A stretch of DNA of 64,000 nucleotides, taken from contig JAPFFF010000056.1 of assembly GCA_039105265.1 (NCBI GenBank), positions 620,001 to 684,000 on the forward strand, written 5' to 3'. Below are positions 19,827-29,886 of this stretch, piece by piece. Numbering within the stretch: the first letter of the stretch is position 1; every line of letters begins with the position of its first letter. Source of the stretch: Tritrichomonas musculus (Eukaryota > Parabasalia > Tritrichomonadida > Tritrichomonadidae). A program made the position numbers and the translations under genes. The notes under the pieces were generated by a model. It saw only the letters and a list, made by a program, of their open reading frames with translations, was not told the origin of the DNA and searched no databases.

Positions 19827-20882
19827 ATGGAGTATAACTTAACAATAAAAAGTTTTGACAGATTTGTTGATCTTTATAACATTTATCCAGCAGCTCATTG
19901 GCGTATTAATGCTTCACACATGCCTGTAGATGATATGGTCGAACTTTTAAATAAAATTTCTTCGTTTATGAAAGAAAAAAACTTTAGTTCACCATTATTT
20001 ATAGATTTGCAGGGTACAAAAATGCGTTTATCAAACCAACAAAATGAATTTTTAATACATACAAACGATGATGTGATTGTGTTTTCAGAAACACAACATA
20101 AAGCTTTAAATGCCACAGATAAAGAAAATTATAAAAATGTTTTTCTCTTCACAGATGATGTATATTCTCTTTTGAAAGATCACATTACTCCTGAATTGCT
20201 TGTTAATATTGATGACGCAAAAATTACTCTTGGCCACTTTTCTGTTTCTGAGTGCAAACGTTTTATCAAAGCCAAAGTTATTAGAGCAAATAATAACCAG
20301 CATACCGTTTATAAGCGCAAAGGAATTAATATTAAACCACATCCAGTTGCATCTACAGATTTGATGCCTCGAGACAGAAATATCATTCAAAAAACTCAAC
20401 ACTTTCCATTTGTTAGTTACTGCTTATCATTTTTAAACAGTTACGAGGAATTAAGCGCACTTCGAAATGCCATACCTAGAGAGAAAATTATAGTTGCAAA
20501 ACTGGAACTCCCATTGAAGATGTCAGACATCCAAAAGATGGTTGATGGTATTCCAAACACTAATTATTGGCTTTGCCGAGGAGATTTAGGAAGTCAACTT
20601 TCAACTGTTGAATTAATGCAATACTATACATTATTTAATAATGAAATAGTTAAAAAAAATTACCAGAAAACACGTTTTGTTTTGGCTGGCGAAGTTATGG
20701 ATCATCTTCTATGCGATAGTTACCCAACCAGATCAGAAATTTGTCATCTTGCCGATGCAATTAATTTCGGCTATCGTGGATTTGTTCTTAGTAACGAAAC
20801 AGCATTTGGCAAATATTACAAAGAATGTGCAGAATTTATGACAAAGAATTGTGATGCATATTACAATACACTTTTAAAGTAA
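19827..20882 (+). CDS. Pyruvate-kinase-like protein lacking the C-terminal domain
   Basis: The frame starts at ATG 19827 and gives 351 residues, against 470-530 for pyruvate kinase. Family landmarks are present in order: HWRINASH near residue 25 (like RLNFSHG), FIDLQGTKMRLS near 58 (like LDTKGPEIRTG), AKLELP near 222 (the KIEN site, with lysine and the metal-binding glutamate kept), CRGDLGSQL near 250 (ARGDLG, metal-binding aspartate kept), and PTRSEICHLADAINFGYRGF ending in VLSNETAFG near 310 (PTRAE...DG...MLSGETA). The chain stops about 25 residues later, so the whole C-terminal regulatory and tetramer domain is absent. The B domain seems reduced and the ADP-binding residues are hard to place. 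It may be a catalytically weak or non-classical member. Transfer of phosphate from PEP to ADP is the family reaction. Confidence 0.75.
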   Translation: MEYNLTIKSFDRFVDLYNIYPAAHWRINASHMPVDDMVELLNKISSFMKEKNFSSPLFIDLQGTKMRLSNQQNEFLIHTNDDVIVFSETQHKALNATDKENYKNVFLFTDDVYSLLKDHITPELLVNIDDAKITLGHFSVSECKRFIKAKVIRANNNQHTVYKRKGINIKPHPVASTDLMPRDRNIIQKTQHFPFVSYCLSFLNSYEELSALRNAIPREKIIVAKLELPLKMSDIQKMVDGIPNTNYWLCRGDLGSQLSTVELMQYYTLFNNEIVKKNYQKTRFVLAGEVMDHLLCDSYPTRSEICHLADAINFGYRGFVLSNETAFGKYYKECAEFMTKNCDAYYNTLLK

Positions 20883-21355
20883 TTTATTTAAATTATCATA
20901 GAAGTGATATATTAAACCATTCTACTTTTAAATAATATGATAACTTTTTCTTTCATTATTCATTTCTGCATTATTTTTAAAATGATTAAGTTAACTTATT
21001 AGACATTTTAAATTAAATCTCACTGGATGAAGTTGAATTTTTTTGAAAAAATGATATCAATTTTATGATATAACTTTTAATTATTAGAATATGATTTAAG
21101 TTTAATTTGCTATTATATAAGCATTCTAATTTAAATGAAACAATGATATTACTATTAATAATTGATTCACAATAATTTTAATGTAATAATTTTATTACTA
21201 TCAATACTTTAATTTTTCTTCATTATGCATGAAAAAGCAAACAATTTAAATACATTTTTTTTAATCAGATTTTTTACAAATTTTAATAAAACATTTCTTT
21301 ATTCATACAAATTTAATTAATAAACATATTGATTTCATTATATTTATTTGCTAAA
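20883..21355. other. Intergenic spacer between convergent genes
   Basis: 473 AT-rich bases containing the 3' ends of the pyruvate-kinase-like and Hsp110-like genes. No further feature is seen. Confidence 0.4.
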
Positions 21356-23419
21356 TTAGGCTTTTTTTCCTGACAAGTTTTCATATGCCTTGATAAGTTG
21401 ATCCATTGTTTTCCAGTTTTGTTCAGCATCAAAATGAATTTCTTTGTGCATCATTTCTTCTTTATCATTATTGATTTTTTGCATAAATTCCATTATATTA
21501 TTCATTAGGCGGTCGTGCCTTGGATCTGTTTGATGTTGGACATCAGCTTCGACTTTATGGAGTAATTCAACAGCTTTATTTTTTAATAGTAAAATATCTT
21601 GAACGTTTGCCTGATATTTATTCATCCTTTCGATTACAGGAGCTGTTAATCTTTTCAAATCATTTGCACGTTGCGTATATTCATTTGGCATCATTCTATC
21701 GAATTCTTTTTCTTCATACCAAAGCTGTATTTGAGTAATCTCTTTCCTTACTTGATCAACTTTTGATGGATCAACAAAGTTGTAAAAATTTTTATTTAAA
21801 AGATCAGTCAAAACGTAAATTTGGCTCTCTAGATCATTTCTAGCTTCATCAATAAGCATTTCTTTCGAGTCTGCTTCAGACATTTTCTCTTCTGCCATTA
21901 TGTATTGTTGAAGAAGATCTTCTTCCATTTCGCCACAATATGCTGTATGAACAATGGCTTCTTTAGTTTTTCCTTGACAATCAAATACACAGTCAGCTAC
22001 ATTTACTGTGCAACTTTGCGTTAATTTGATACGTAAAGAGACTTGAACTTCGTGGCTAATTCCTGTTTGTATCTCAATATTGGCGATATCTTGATTATTT
22101 TCGTTTTTTAAATTGACCATTAAATTCCTTTTAACAGGAATTTTGATAATTTTCGAAGAAGGTATAATATCCGAATTATGAAAAACAACAGAACCTTTTT
22201 CATTACCATCCCAGTAAGCAATGATTGCATTAGGCGTAATATCTTTAACAACAAAAGGTACTCTCATCTTTGGAGAGAGATATGCAGCCATAAATCCACT
22301 TCCAATTGCAAAGCATTCGTCTAAGTCCATTGATTGCTTTGGATCTTTACCAAATATTCGTGCTAATTCATTTTTAATAGTTACAACACGAGTCGTACCA
22401 CCTAAAAGCTGAAGTTCGAAGATATCTTCTTTTTGAATCTTTGCTATTTCTAAAGCTTTGTTTATTGGAGCTTCAAGCATTTTTACGACTTTTTTGATTT
22501 GATCAGTAAATTCTTCTCTTTTTACATTAAACGAGACATCAACGTTCATTAATGAATGAACTTCAAATTGATAAATTGGATTGACAGATAAAACTTTTTT
22601 GGCTTTTTCTACAGCTTGTCTAAATCTAAGTATTGCTCGAGGACTTTGGGTAGGATCTATTTTATACTTTCTTTTGACAATTTGAAGCAAGTATTTTTCA
22701 AATAATTCTGTTAGTATAGACCCATTTACCTTTTCATTGTAAGTAATTGCCTTCATTTCAACCATTTGTTGTTTTACTTCTGCAATAGCAACAGTCATAG
22801 CAGATTCTCCAATATCAACAAACGCAACACTAACACTTTTTTTATCTGGCGTTGGCAATCTTTGACGATGTTGTAAAATGTAAGCAATAGCTGCAGCGGT
22901 TGGAGCATTTAAAAGGCAAGAACATTTTATTTGTGCAATTCGAAAAGCATTTAGCATGGTTCTTCTTTGTCTTTCTGACCACCATGGATTTACAGTAATA
23001 ACAAAACTTTCTATTCCTTTGACATCAGGATATGAAGCAAGCTCTCTTAAAAGAAAAGCAATACATTGTTCTGGACGCAGAATAATTTCTTTTTCTTGAT
23101 ATGGTACTTTAATTCCAACAGTCCCATCTTCTAATTCCACCAGATATTGGAATGGAAGTGAATGAGAAATTTTTATCCTTTCGGGACTATAATAAGGAAG
23201 ATTAACAAGCTTTTTTAAATCAGTTATTGTGCTTTGCGGATACTGCATTTGATTTTGTGCTGCAAGTTCACCAGCATATCTTCTATCGTTTGAATAGCAA
23301 ACCATTGTTGGCGTAAGACGATTGGATGAATTATTCAGTACAACTTTAACAGAGGCATCTTTTGGAACGGCAACTACACAATTGGAATTTCCAAAATCAA
23401 TACCACCAGTTTGTATCAT
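21356..23419 (-). CDS. Hsp110/Grp170-type Hsp70-family chaperone
   Basis: The 687-residue frame starts at ATG 23419. The first 385 residues are an Hsp70-type ATPase domain: GIDFGNSNCVVAV (phosphate 1), the RLTPTMVCY block, FVITVNPWWSERQRR, NAPTAAAIAYILQH, VAFVDIGESAMTVAI (phosphate 2) and ELQLLGGTTRVVTIKNEL (adenosine site). The order and wording are closest to the Hsp110 branch, which acts as nucleotide exchange factor for Hsp70 in the cytosol. A substrate-binding beta domain follows (about 390-500) and then a helical domain with coiled-coil character (about 520-687). The C-terminus lacks EEVD and any ER retention signal. At 687 residues it is shorter than typical Hsp110 (about 800). Confidence 0.87.
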   Translation of the reverse strand: MIQTGGIDFGNSNCVVAVPKDASVKVVLNNSSNRLTPTMVCYSNDRRYAGELAAQNQMQYPQSTITDLKKLVNLPYYSPERIKISHSLPFQYLVELEDGTVGIKVPYQEKEIILRPEQCIAFLLRELASYPDVKGIESFVITVNPWWSERQRRTMLNAFRIAQIKCSCLLNAPTAAAIAYILQHRQRLPTPDKKSVSVAFVDIGESAMTVAIAEVKQQMVEMKAITYNEKVNGSILTELFEKYLLQIVKRKYKIDPTQSPRAILRFRQAVEKAKKVLSVNPIYQFEVHSLMNVDVSFNVKREEFTDQIKKVVKMLEAPINKALEIAKIQKEDIFELQLLGGTTRVVTIKNELARIFGKDPKQSMDLDECFAIGSGFMAAYLSPKMRVPFVVKDITPNAIIAYWDGNEKGSVVFHNSDIIPSSKIIKIPVKRNLMVNLKNENNQDIANIEIQTGISHEVQVSLRIKLTQSCTVNVADCVFDCQGKTKEAIVHTAYCGEMEEDLLQQYIMAEEKMSEADSKEMLIDEARNDLESQIYVLTDLLNKNFYNFVDPSKVDQVRKEITQIQLWYEEKEFDRMMPNEYTQRANDLKRLTAPVIERMNKYQANVQDILLLKNKAVELLHKVEADVQHQTDPRHDRLMNNIMEFMQKINNDKEEMMHKEIHFDAEQNWKTMDQLIKAYENLSGKKA

Positions 23420-23731
23420 TTCGACAAATATCTAAATAAAATTTTATGATAAATGTTTGGACATTTATGCGCTGAATTTTTTGAATATTAGAACATATTA
23501 CATTTCAATTATTTTTATTTATTTATCTTAAAAATTTGTCAAATAAATATTTAGATTGCATATATATCTTTAAAACTTTATATGTAAAAATATGATATTT
23601 ACATTTTAAAAATATTATTATAATTAATATATTATAAAATTGTAATATATATAAAAAGTACACAGTTAAATCCAAAAATTTGAAAAATTTATTTTAAAGA
23701 ACTAGAATACATCTTCAGTTTATCATATATT
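23420..23731. other. Intergenic spacer
   Basis: 312 AT-rich bases upstream of the Hsp110-like gene and downstream of the kinase gene, both on the minus strand. Nothing recognisable; no heat-shock element was spotted. Confidence 0.35.
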
Positions 23732-25369
23732 TCATTCATTGTCATCAATAAAACTGTACCGATTATTAGGAGCCAAAGGATGCTTCATACAACGTTGAAA
23801 TGAATAATTTTCAGGACAAACAATTGTGTCTATTTTCACAACTTGAGAAGTTAAATATTTTGGTGGTTGGATAGGTTTAATATCAAATGAAACTTTTTGC
23901 ATTTCTCTGTCTTTACAAATTATGATGGATTTAGAATCTGTTTGCTTATCTGATATTGCTGATTGGAAATGAACAAAAAATGGATGTTGGATGACTTCAT
24001 TAATAGAAATTCTTTCATTTGGATTCTTTTTCAACATTTTAACAATAAGATCTACAAATAAAATCGAATATTGCCTTTCATTATTTTCAGGAATGATTAA
24101 ATCTGAATTATTAATATTATTAATGATTTCATACATATTTTTACCTTCATATGGAAGTATTCCAAAGGCTGTTTGGTACATTGAAATACCAAGACTCCAA
24201 ACATCACTCTTTTTTGGATCATTTTTCCATGATTCTTTTTCATCAAAACTAACTGATTCGCTTGATTCTGTTGATGATTGCTGCGTTTTACTCTTATCAG
24301 AAATTGCTGTGTTACAACAGTTGTTTAGACATTTATTACTGAATTTATCATTATTTTTGCTGTTATCTTCATTGTTTATTTCCTTGATGTAACTATAGTC
24401 AATGCTTTCTTTAACGACATCATTGTATGAATTACACTTTTTATTATTATTCTCATCATTTAAATTAATCACATTTTTTTTGTAATTGCTATTATTAGCA
24501 ACATAGACATCTTTGTCTTCATTATATATATCATCTTCATTTGTTGCTTTTGGATTATTTCTCATTGAAAATGTGCTAATATTTGATTTTTGTACATGGA
24601 AAGTGATCCCTGAATTGTATATTGGGTGCGTTTTGTTATATTTATGCAAATAAAGATTCTTTTGTTCAAGATGAGTTTTGAGACTATTGAATTGACTACC
24701 ATCTTTGTTTTTGACTGAATGATATTTAGATAAAATTTTTGAATCAACTTCATCGAAAATGTCAGGCGCTTGATAAGATGGTGTACCAAAAACAGATTCA
24801 GCACTTTCTAGTGAATGAGAAATTCCAAAATCAGAAAGCTTTGCAGTTCCATCAGAAAAAAGCAAAATATTTGATGGCTTAACATCTCGATGAACAGTTC
24901 CTGTTGAATGTAAATAAGAAAGTGCAAGAGCTATTTGAATAAAAATTGAAGCCAGCGTTTTTTCATCAAATTTTATTTTTTTACTAATTGCTTGTTGAAG
25001 TGTTCCACAATTAGCCCACTCCATTATTATGTATGCAATATCTGTTGATGGAGCATACAACAATTTGTAAAATTTGATTATGTTTGGATGATTTAATTTT
25101 CTTAACATTTTTACTTCTCTCTCTAAATCGGCTGAAGATTGAACACTTTGATGAACATGAATGGCTTTTGCTGCAAAATATGATTCTTTCGTTTTTTCAC
25201 TTTCTGATGATTTCTTATTTTCATCATACTTTACTGCAAGATATACTTTTGAAAAGTATCCAGTCCCGAGTTTCGAAATTAAAATATACTGGTTAATCTT
25301 TTTTATCTTTGGCGGCCTATTCTCTTCGACAATGTAATGATAAACAGGAAGAATGTTTTTACAAGACAT
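23732..25369 (-). CDS. Serine/threonine protein kinase with long low-complexity insert
   Basis: The ATG at 25369 is chosen; an open frame extends 25 codons upstream but starts at TTG. The 545-residue protein has an N-terminal lead with IVEENRPPKIKKINQY, glycine loop LGTGYFSKVYLA, lysine in YFAAKAIHV, catalytic loop VHRDVKPSNILL, DFGIS, and activation segment FGTPSYQAPDIF. Between this APE-like site (APD) and the next block (KKSDVWSLGISMYQTAFGIL) sits an insert of roughly 180 residues rich in N, K, S and D. The lobe ends at HPFFVHF. The IVEENRPPKIKKINQY lead and the sequence order recall the CAMKK/LKB1-activating group (SAK-like kinases). All catalytic residues are present, so activity is expected; substrates are unknown. 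Confidence 0.87.
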   Translation of the reverse strand: MSCKNILPVYHYIVEENRPPKIKKINQYILISKLGTGYFSKVYLAVKYDENKKSSESEKTKESYFAAKAIHVHQSVQSSADLEREVKMLRKLNHPNIIKFYKLLYAPSTDIAYIIMEWANCGTLQQAISKKIKFDEKTLASIFIQIALALSYLHSTGTVHRDVKPSNILLFSDGTAKLSDFGISHSLESAESVFGTPSYQAPDIFDEVDSKILSKYHSVKNKDGSQFNSLKTHLEQKNLYLHKYNKTHPIYNSGITFHVQKSNISTFSMRNNPKATNEDDIYNEDKDVYVANNSNYKKNVINLNDENNNKKCNSYNDVVKESIDYSYIKEINNEDNSKNNDKFSNKCLNNCCNTAISDKSKTQQSSTESSESVSFDEKESWKNDPKKSDVWSLGISMYQTAFGILPYEGKNMYEIINNINNSDLIIPENNERQYSILFVDLIVKMLKKNPNERISINEVIQHPFFVHFQSAISDKQTDSKSIIICKDREMQKVSFDIKPIQPPKYLTSQVVKIDTIVCPENYSFQRCMKHPLAPNNRYSFIDDNE

Positions 25370-26436
25370 TTTGATAAAATAACCGATCACAAATAGAGAT
25401 ATTTTATTATTCACTTTTGCCCAGAAAAAGTCTAACTTTTCCAAAGGAAAAGTGAATTTTGAACATTCCTAATCACAAATTTCAAAAAAAAATTCAAAAA
25501 ATGAAAATTGTGTTATTTTTGAATTTTGAATGCCAAAATATAAAAAAATGTCAGAATATTTTGAAAAATTCTGAGTATTATTTTATATCAATTAACGTTA
25601 ACATTTTTTTGATTCAAATTGAAAAGTTATTTATATCATGAAAAAATCATTTTAATCTGATTAAAAACATTAAAAACATTAAATTTGTAATTTGTAAATA
25701 TATTTACAAATTATAATTTTATATTTAAAAAGTTTATTGAAAATATAAAAATCAATACAAAAAATTTTACATATATCTTTTAAATAAAAATTTAAAGCAC
25801 CAATATAATATATAATATATGATTAATAAACTTTATTATAATAAAAATTTATGTTTTAAATATAATTACTTTTTTAAATGTTGAATAATCAAGTAATAAT
25901 TCCATTATTTTTATTAGTTTAGTTTGAAGAACATATTATTTATTCATATTAACAAGTAATTTGCACGATATTAGCAAGAAATCTTAATTCTTGATGATAA
26001 AACATTGATGATCCGCCAAAAACGATATTTTTTGAAAATATTTGACCTTAACCGAACCTTTAATAACATTGAATTTGAGGAAAATTTAATTTATTACTAA
26101 TTCAAAATCTATGTTTATAATATAAATAAGAAAAGGAATTAAAAATATTAATAAAAAATGATTTCATTTAGTTAACTGGCCATTCAAAAACTTGAAGAGG
26201 TGCGGGCACGGTGAAGTGAAATAGATTCTCTCCAAATTTGGTATACAATCATTATTTTTATAAGGATTAAAAAAATATTAATTTTATTAAATTTTGTTCC
26301 GCCGATGCAGCTGTAGATTATTACTTTTTTTTTCTGAGAAAAAAATATGTAAACTATTGAAATATGTAAAATGACTAATAAATTTCTAATTTTTGCGTTT
26401 AAAATGATAAAAATGTTATATTTTTATTTTCTATGT
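25370..26436. other. Intergenic region, left flank of nested elements
   Basis: About 1.07 kb of AT-rich DNA. A small GC-richer patch at 26195-26220 (GAGGTGCGGGCACGG) has partial likeness to the ends of the 16168 element but no partner with a target duplication was found. No gene. Confidence 0.35.
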
Positions 26437-27161
26437 AACCCTGTTCAAATGGGATTTTTTTGATTTTTGGGATGAGCATTTTTTTGGAATTTGGGATTTC
26501 TAAAAAAAAAAAAAAAAAAAAAGCAATTATTTGACCTTTTTTGATCGTATATTGTTATCAAATATTGACCAAATAAGTTCTCATTAGAAAAAATAAGAGA
26601 AATCTAATATTACCCATAAAAGCTTTTCTATCCTTCATCCAATGATGCTTTGTTTACAAAATCAATCCCTTTGATGATGTTTCGAGCGATTCTTGCTTGT
26701 TGGTCGATAATTTTGAAATTCCACGATCCAATATAATATACACTATCAATTCCATGCTCGATTTTTTTTTTTTTTTTATTCTTTTACGCATTTGTCTAGT
26801 TTTATAAAATAGTGTTAGATTGCATTAATTCTTATTCCTTCATCTGTTTTTTTCAATATTTTTTTTTATGTTTTTGAAAAGTGTAAACCTATGAAAAGTA
26901 AAATATATAAACGTTTTTTTACAAAAAATTTAAATATATTAAAAACTATTTGTTAATTCTGATTATATTTTTACAAAAAATGAATTACATAATGTTTTAA
27001 ATAGAAAAAATCATAATGTTAGATGTTTTGAAAATTAAATAATTTGATGTTATAATGATTCTAAATATGAATTATTCAAAAAACAATCCCTTTCAATCTT
27101 CACAATTCTTTCAAAAATATCCCAAACAGAGTTTATCAAAACAATTCAAAAAGTTTCGAAA

Positions 27162-27237
27162 ATCCCACTGGGATTTGTAAACTAATCAAAAAAATCCCTT
27201 TGGGATTTATAAACCATTCAAAATATCCCACAGGGAT
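27162..27237. repeat. Three ATCCC-NNN-GGGAT pseudopalindromes
   Basis: ATCCCACTGGGAT (27162-27174), ATCCCTTTGGGAT (27194-27206) and ATCCCACAGGGAT (27225-27237) are spaced about 31 bases apart, and ATCCCAAGGGAT recurs at 28495-28506 near the other end. The same core occurs within the TIR. They are likely binding sites for the element's transposase. Confidence 0.7.
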
Positions 27238-27240
27238 CGG

Positions 27241-28337
27241 TTATCCCACATGGGTGGTGCAACGATAAAAAAATACTTTTGTTTTATATTTATAATTTAA
27301 ATATAATGATATATATTATAAGTGATAAATGAGGTCCGGAACTACAAAATTAATGCTGCGCAACTATATATGTATATTAAAATTGAATGAGGAAAAAAAT
27401 AATCTTATTCAGAATTTTCTCAATTTAAAATTCAATAAAATCTTATCAATTTTTGTTTCTCAGAAAATATGAGTAACTAAATTCTTATGTTTTTATATTA
27501 ACATTAGAATCTCCTAATATTGAATATGATATTTATTTATAATTATATACATATATATATTATAATATTTTTAATAACAATTATAAGTTATTTTTAATAA
27601 GATATAATAATTTAGAATTGAATGAAATAAAATAATTATATTTATATAATATCATTCAATAAATTAAGAATAGTGCTTGAAATAATTTTTCTAAACTATT
27701 ATCAAAAACTGTTAAGTACAAAAAAATTTTTTAATTTATGCTTATTTTATTTATTATAAACATATTTAAAATGAAAATCAAATATATATTAAATATAACT
27801 TATATATGATATGAAAACCAAATAATACATAATAATATTAGAAATATATTGAATGGTATTTGATGCAAATTTCATTTTGAAATAAAGTTGCGCACGATTA
27901 AATGTGATTATTTTATAGTATACAATCATATATATCACATAAATAAAAATATGTATTGATACTTTATATTATTTAGAATTTGTTTGATATTTCAGAAAAG
28001 TTAAATCTATATGGCACTCAACCAAAGAATGCAATTTTTTTAATCACTTTGAAGATAAAATTATTTTTAACTAAACGATTAGAAAATGGAAATGTATTTG
28101 AATATAAAATAATACATTATACTACTGAAAATCAATATCATTTCATGATATTTCACATTAAATGATTTTCAAAAAAGTTTGAATAGCTCAATGAATTATC
28201 ATTTATAATTATTTAATTAAAAATATAAAGAGTTCTATATGGAATTTATTTAATTATATTAAATAGAAAAAGAGATATTCATAAATTTTCAAAAAACGTG
28301 TAACGTATTTTTATCGTTGCACCACCCATTATCCCAC
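27241..28337. mobile_element. Nested TIR element, about 1,078 bp, with 9-bp target duplication
   Basis: TGGGTGGTGCAACGATAAAA at 27251-27270 is the complement of 28309-28328, and the pairing continues with one base gap to ATAC. TTATCCCAC flanks both sides (27241-27249 and 28329-28337). Because the host element is rich in TATCCCA, part of the match could be chance, but nine bases at exact edges is strong. The element has no coding frame. Its position inside the 26437-28563 element shows that it arrived later. Confidence 0.72.
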
Positions 28338-28675
28338 TTTTATCCCAGATTGAATACGAATACGTTATATTATTTGGGAAATGTGATATAAAATATAAAA
28401 CATAGGACGATTATTTATCAAACAAAAATTTCTAGTAAAAATTTAAAAAAATACATAAAAAAATTTTATATAATAATATTTTAAACATTTTTTTATCCCA
28501 AGGGATTTTTTTTTATCCCAGGATTTCGGTTATCCCAGCGGTTTATCCCATTTGAACAGGGTTATTCTATGTTATTTAAAAATATTTATATCATTCATAA
28601 TCCACATAACTTCAAAATTGGATGAAAAAGTATTCAATTATCAATTGTATAAAAAATGAGAAAAAAAAATTTTGC

Positions 28676-28845
28676 AGATTTTATATAGCCCTTCGGCGGT
28701 TTTGTAAAATACGGCTATTTGGTCGTTCATTGAATAGTTTATTTTACAAAACTTCTACGGCACACGGCAAAAGTGCAACTTTTTGAATACTTTACAAAAA
28801 AATCTTCAATTACGGCATACGGCCGAAAGGGATAGATTTTATATA
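28676..28845. mobile_element. Small structured insertion flanked by a 12-bp direct repeat
   Basis: AGATTTTATATA occurs at 28676-28687 and 28834-28845. Between them lie 146 bases that are GC-richer than the flanks, with imperfect inverted ends (GCCCTTCGGCGG against ATCCCTTTCGGCCG) and an internal stem formed by GTTTTGTAAAAT and ATTTTACAAAAC. It looks like a very small foldback or MULE-like MITE; the imperfect TIR keeps confidence low. Confidence 0.4.
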
Positions 28846-29886
28846 AAAAAGTACTAAAAAAATTATTAATTTTTTTATATTATTATTATTTATTTATTTT
28901 AAAATTAATATATCGAATATTATTATCCTTTTTTAATATTAATTAAAAAGATAATGATTTATTTAATTATTCTCTTAAAATAAAATGGATTAATTCAAAT
29001 ATTAAATAGATATTTCAATTATATTCAAAATGAAATAAATTTTCTGAACTAATAAATTGATCGGAAAAATTAATACAAAAATCGATCTCTACAGATGAAT
29101 TATAGGAATTTATTAATATCATTAATTAGAAATTTTTTTATTATAGCAAGTATCAAAACTATATAAGAGTGAATGAATCAAAAATATTAGTTTTATGATG
29201 TATTTGCCAAAATAAAAAATCAAAAAAATCAATTAAAATACATTTTTCTCATAATATATATAATTTTGACAAAATTAAAGTTTATAATAAATATAGTAAT
29301 ATAATATAATTTTATATATTATACATTTTGTTTTCATGCGTTGCGCATATGTCGAGATAGCTGTTTTTCAACGGATGATTTAAAGTGGATTTTTAGACAT
29401 CAATATCTAGCATCTCGACTTAAAAGTAGATATATATAAATATTTAAATATTATAAAATAATATTCGATATGTATATTATATATTTAATCTTATATTTCA
29501 GAAGATATAAATATTTTAATATAACTCAAAATTTAAGTGAAGTCAGCACCTCTTTCTAAAATAACGATTTTTATTATATATTTGTAGCTAATAAACTGTT
29601 ATATCTTTTGTAGAAAATAAAAATTTCATCGAAACGATAAAGATATTTTTTTTTTTTTCATCATAAAAATTTTACATTTTTAGGATCAAATACATTGTTT
29701 GCATATTCAAATATATCATTATGAGCAGTTATTATATGATATAAATTAAAAAAAGTAAAATTATTAATGAAGATATTATAAACAAGGATATAAATTTAAA
29801 TAAAAAATTATAACTTATATATACCGCGAAATTTCAAATAATACCTCACTTTTTGTTTATTATCACAAATTTTTCATTCATTTTGA
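28846..29886. other. Intergenic region upstream of the first CaaX gene
   Basis: About 1 kb of AT-rich DNA. Near 29349-29416 GTCGAGATAGC and a later ATCTCGAC could pair across about 50 bases. No gene is seen. Confidence 0.35.
29874..29882 (+). promoter_or_regulatory. Tandem Inr-like sites before the first CaaX gene
   Basis: TCATTCATT contains two overlapping TCATT initiator-like pentamers 5-13 bases before the ATG at 29887, consistent with the short leaders of trichomonad mRNAs. Confidence 0.3.

Larger units (their letters stand above)
26428..28572. mobile_element. Non-autonomous TIR element, 2,127 bp, disrupted by a nested element
   Basis: AACCCTGTTCAAATGGGAT at 26437-26455 is the exact complement of 28545-28563. 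TTCTATGT stands just outside both ends (26429-26436 and 28565-28572), and the ninth base differs, so the target duplication is 8 bp perfect or 9 bp with one mismatch. This suits MULE- or hAT-like insertion. The subterminal parts repeat ATCCC and GGGAT motifs (separate entry). No transposase frame is present. Removing the inner element (27251-28328) leaves about 1.04 kb. Confidence 0.78.

Noticed and set aside
26197-29560. Possible large element with AGAGGTGC ends like those of the 16168 element
   Set aside because: Only eight bases match between the two ends and no target duplication is found.
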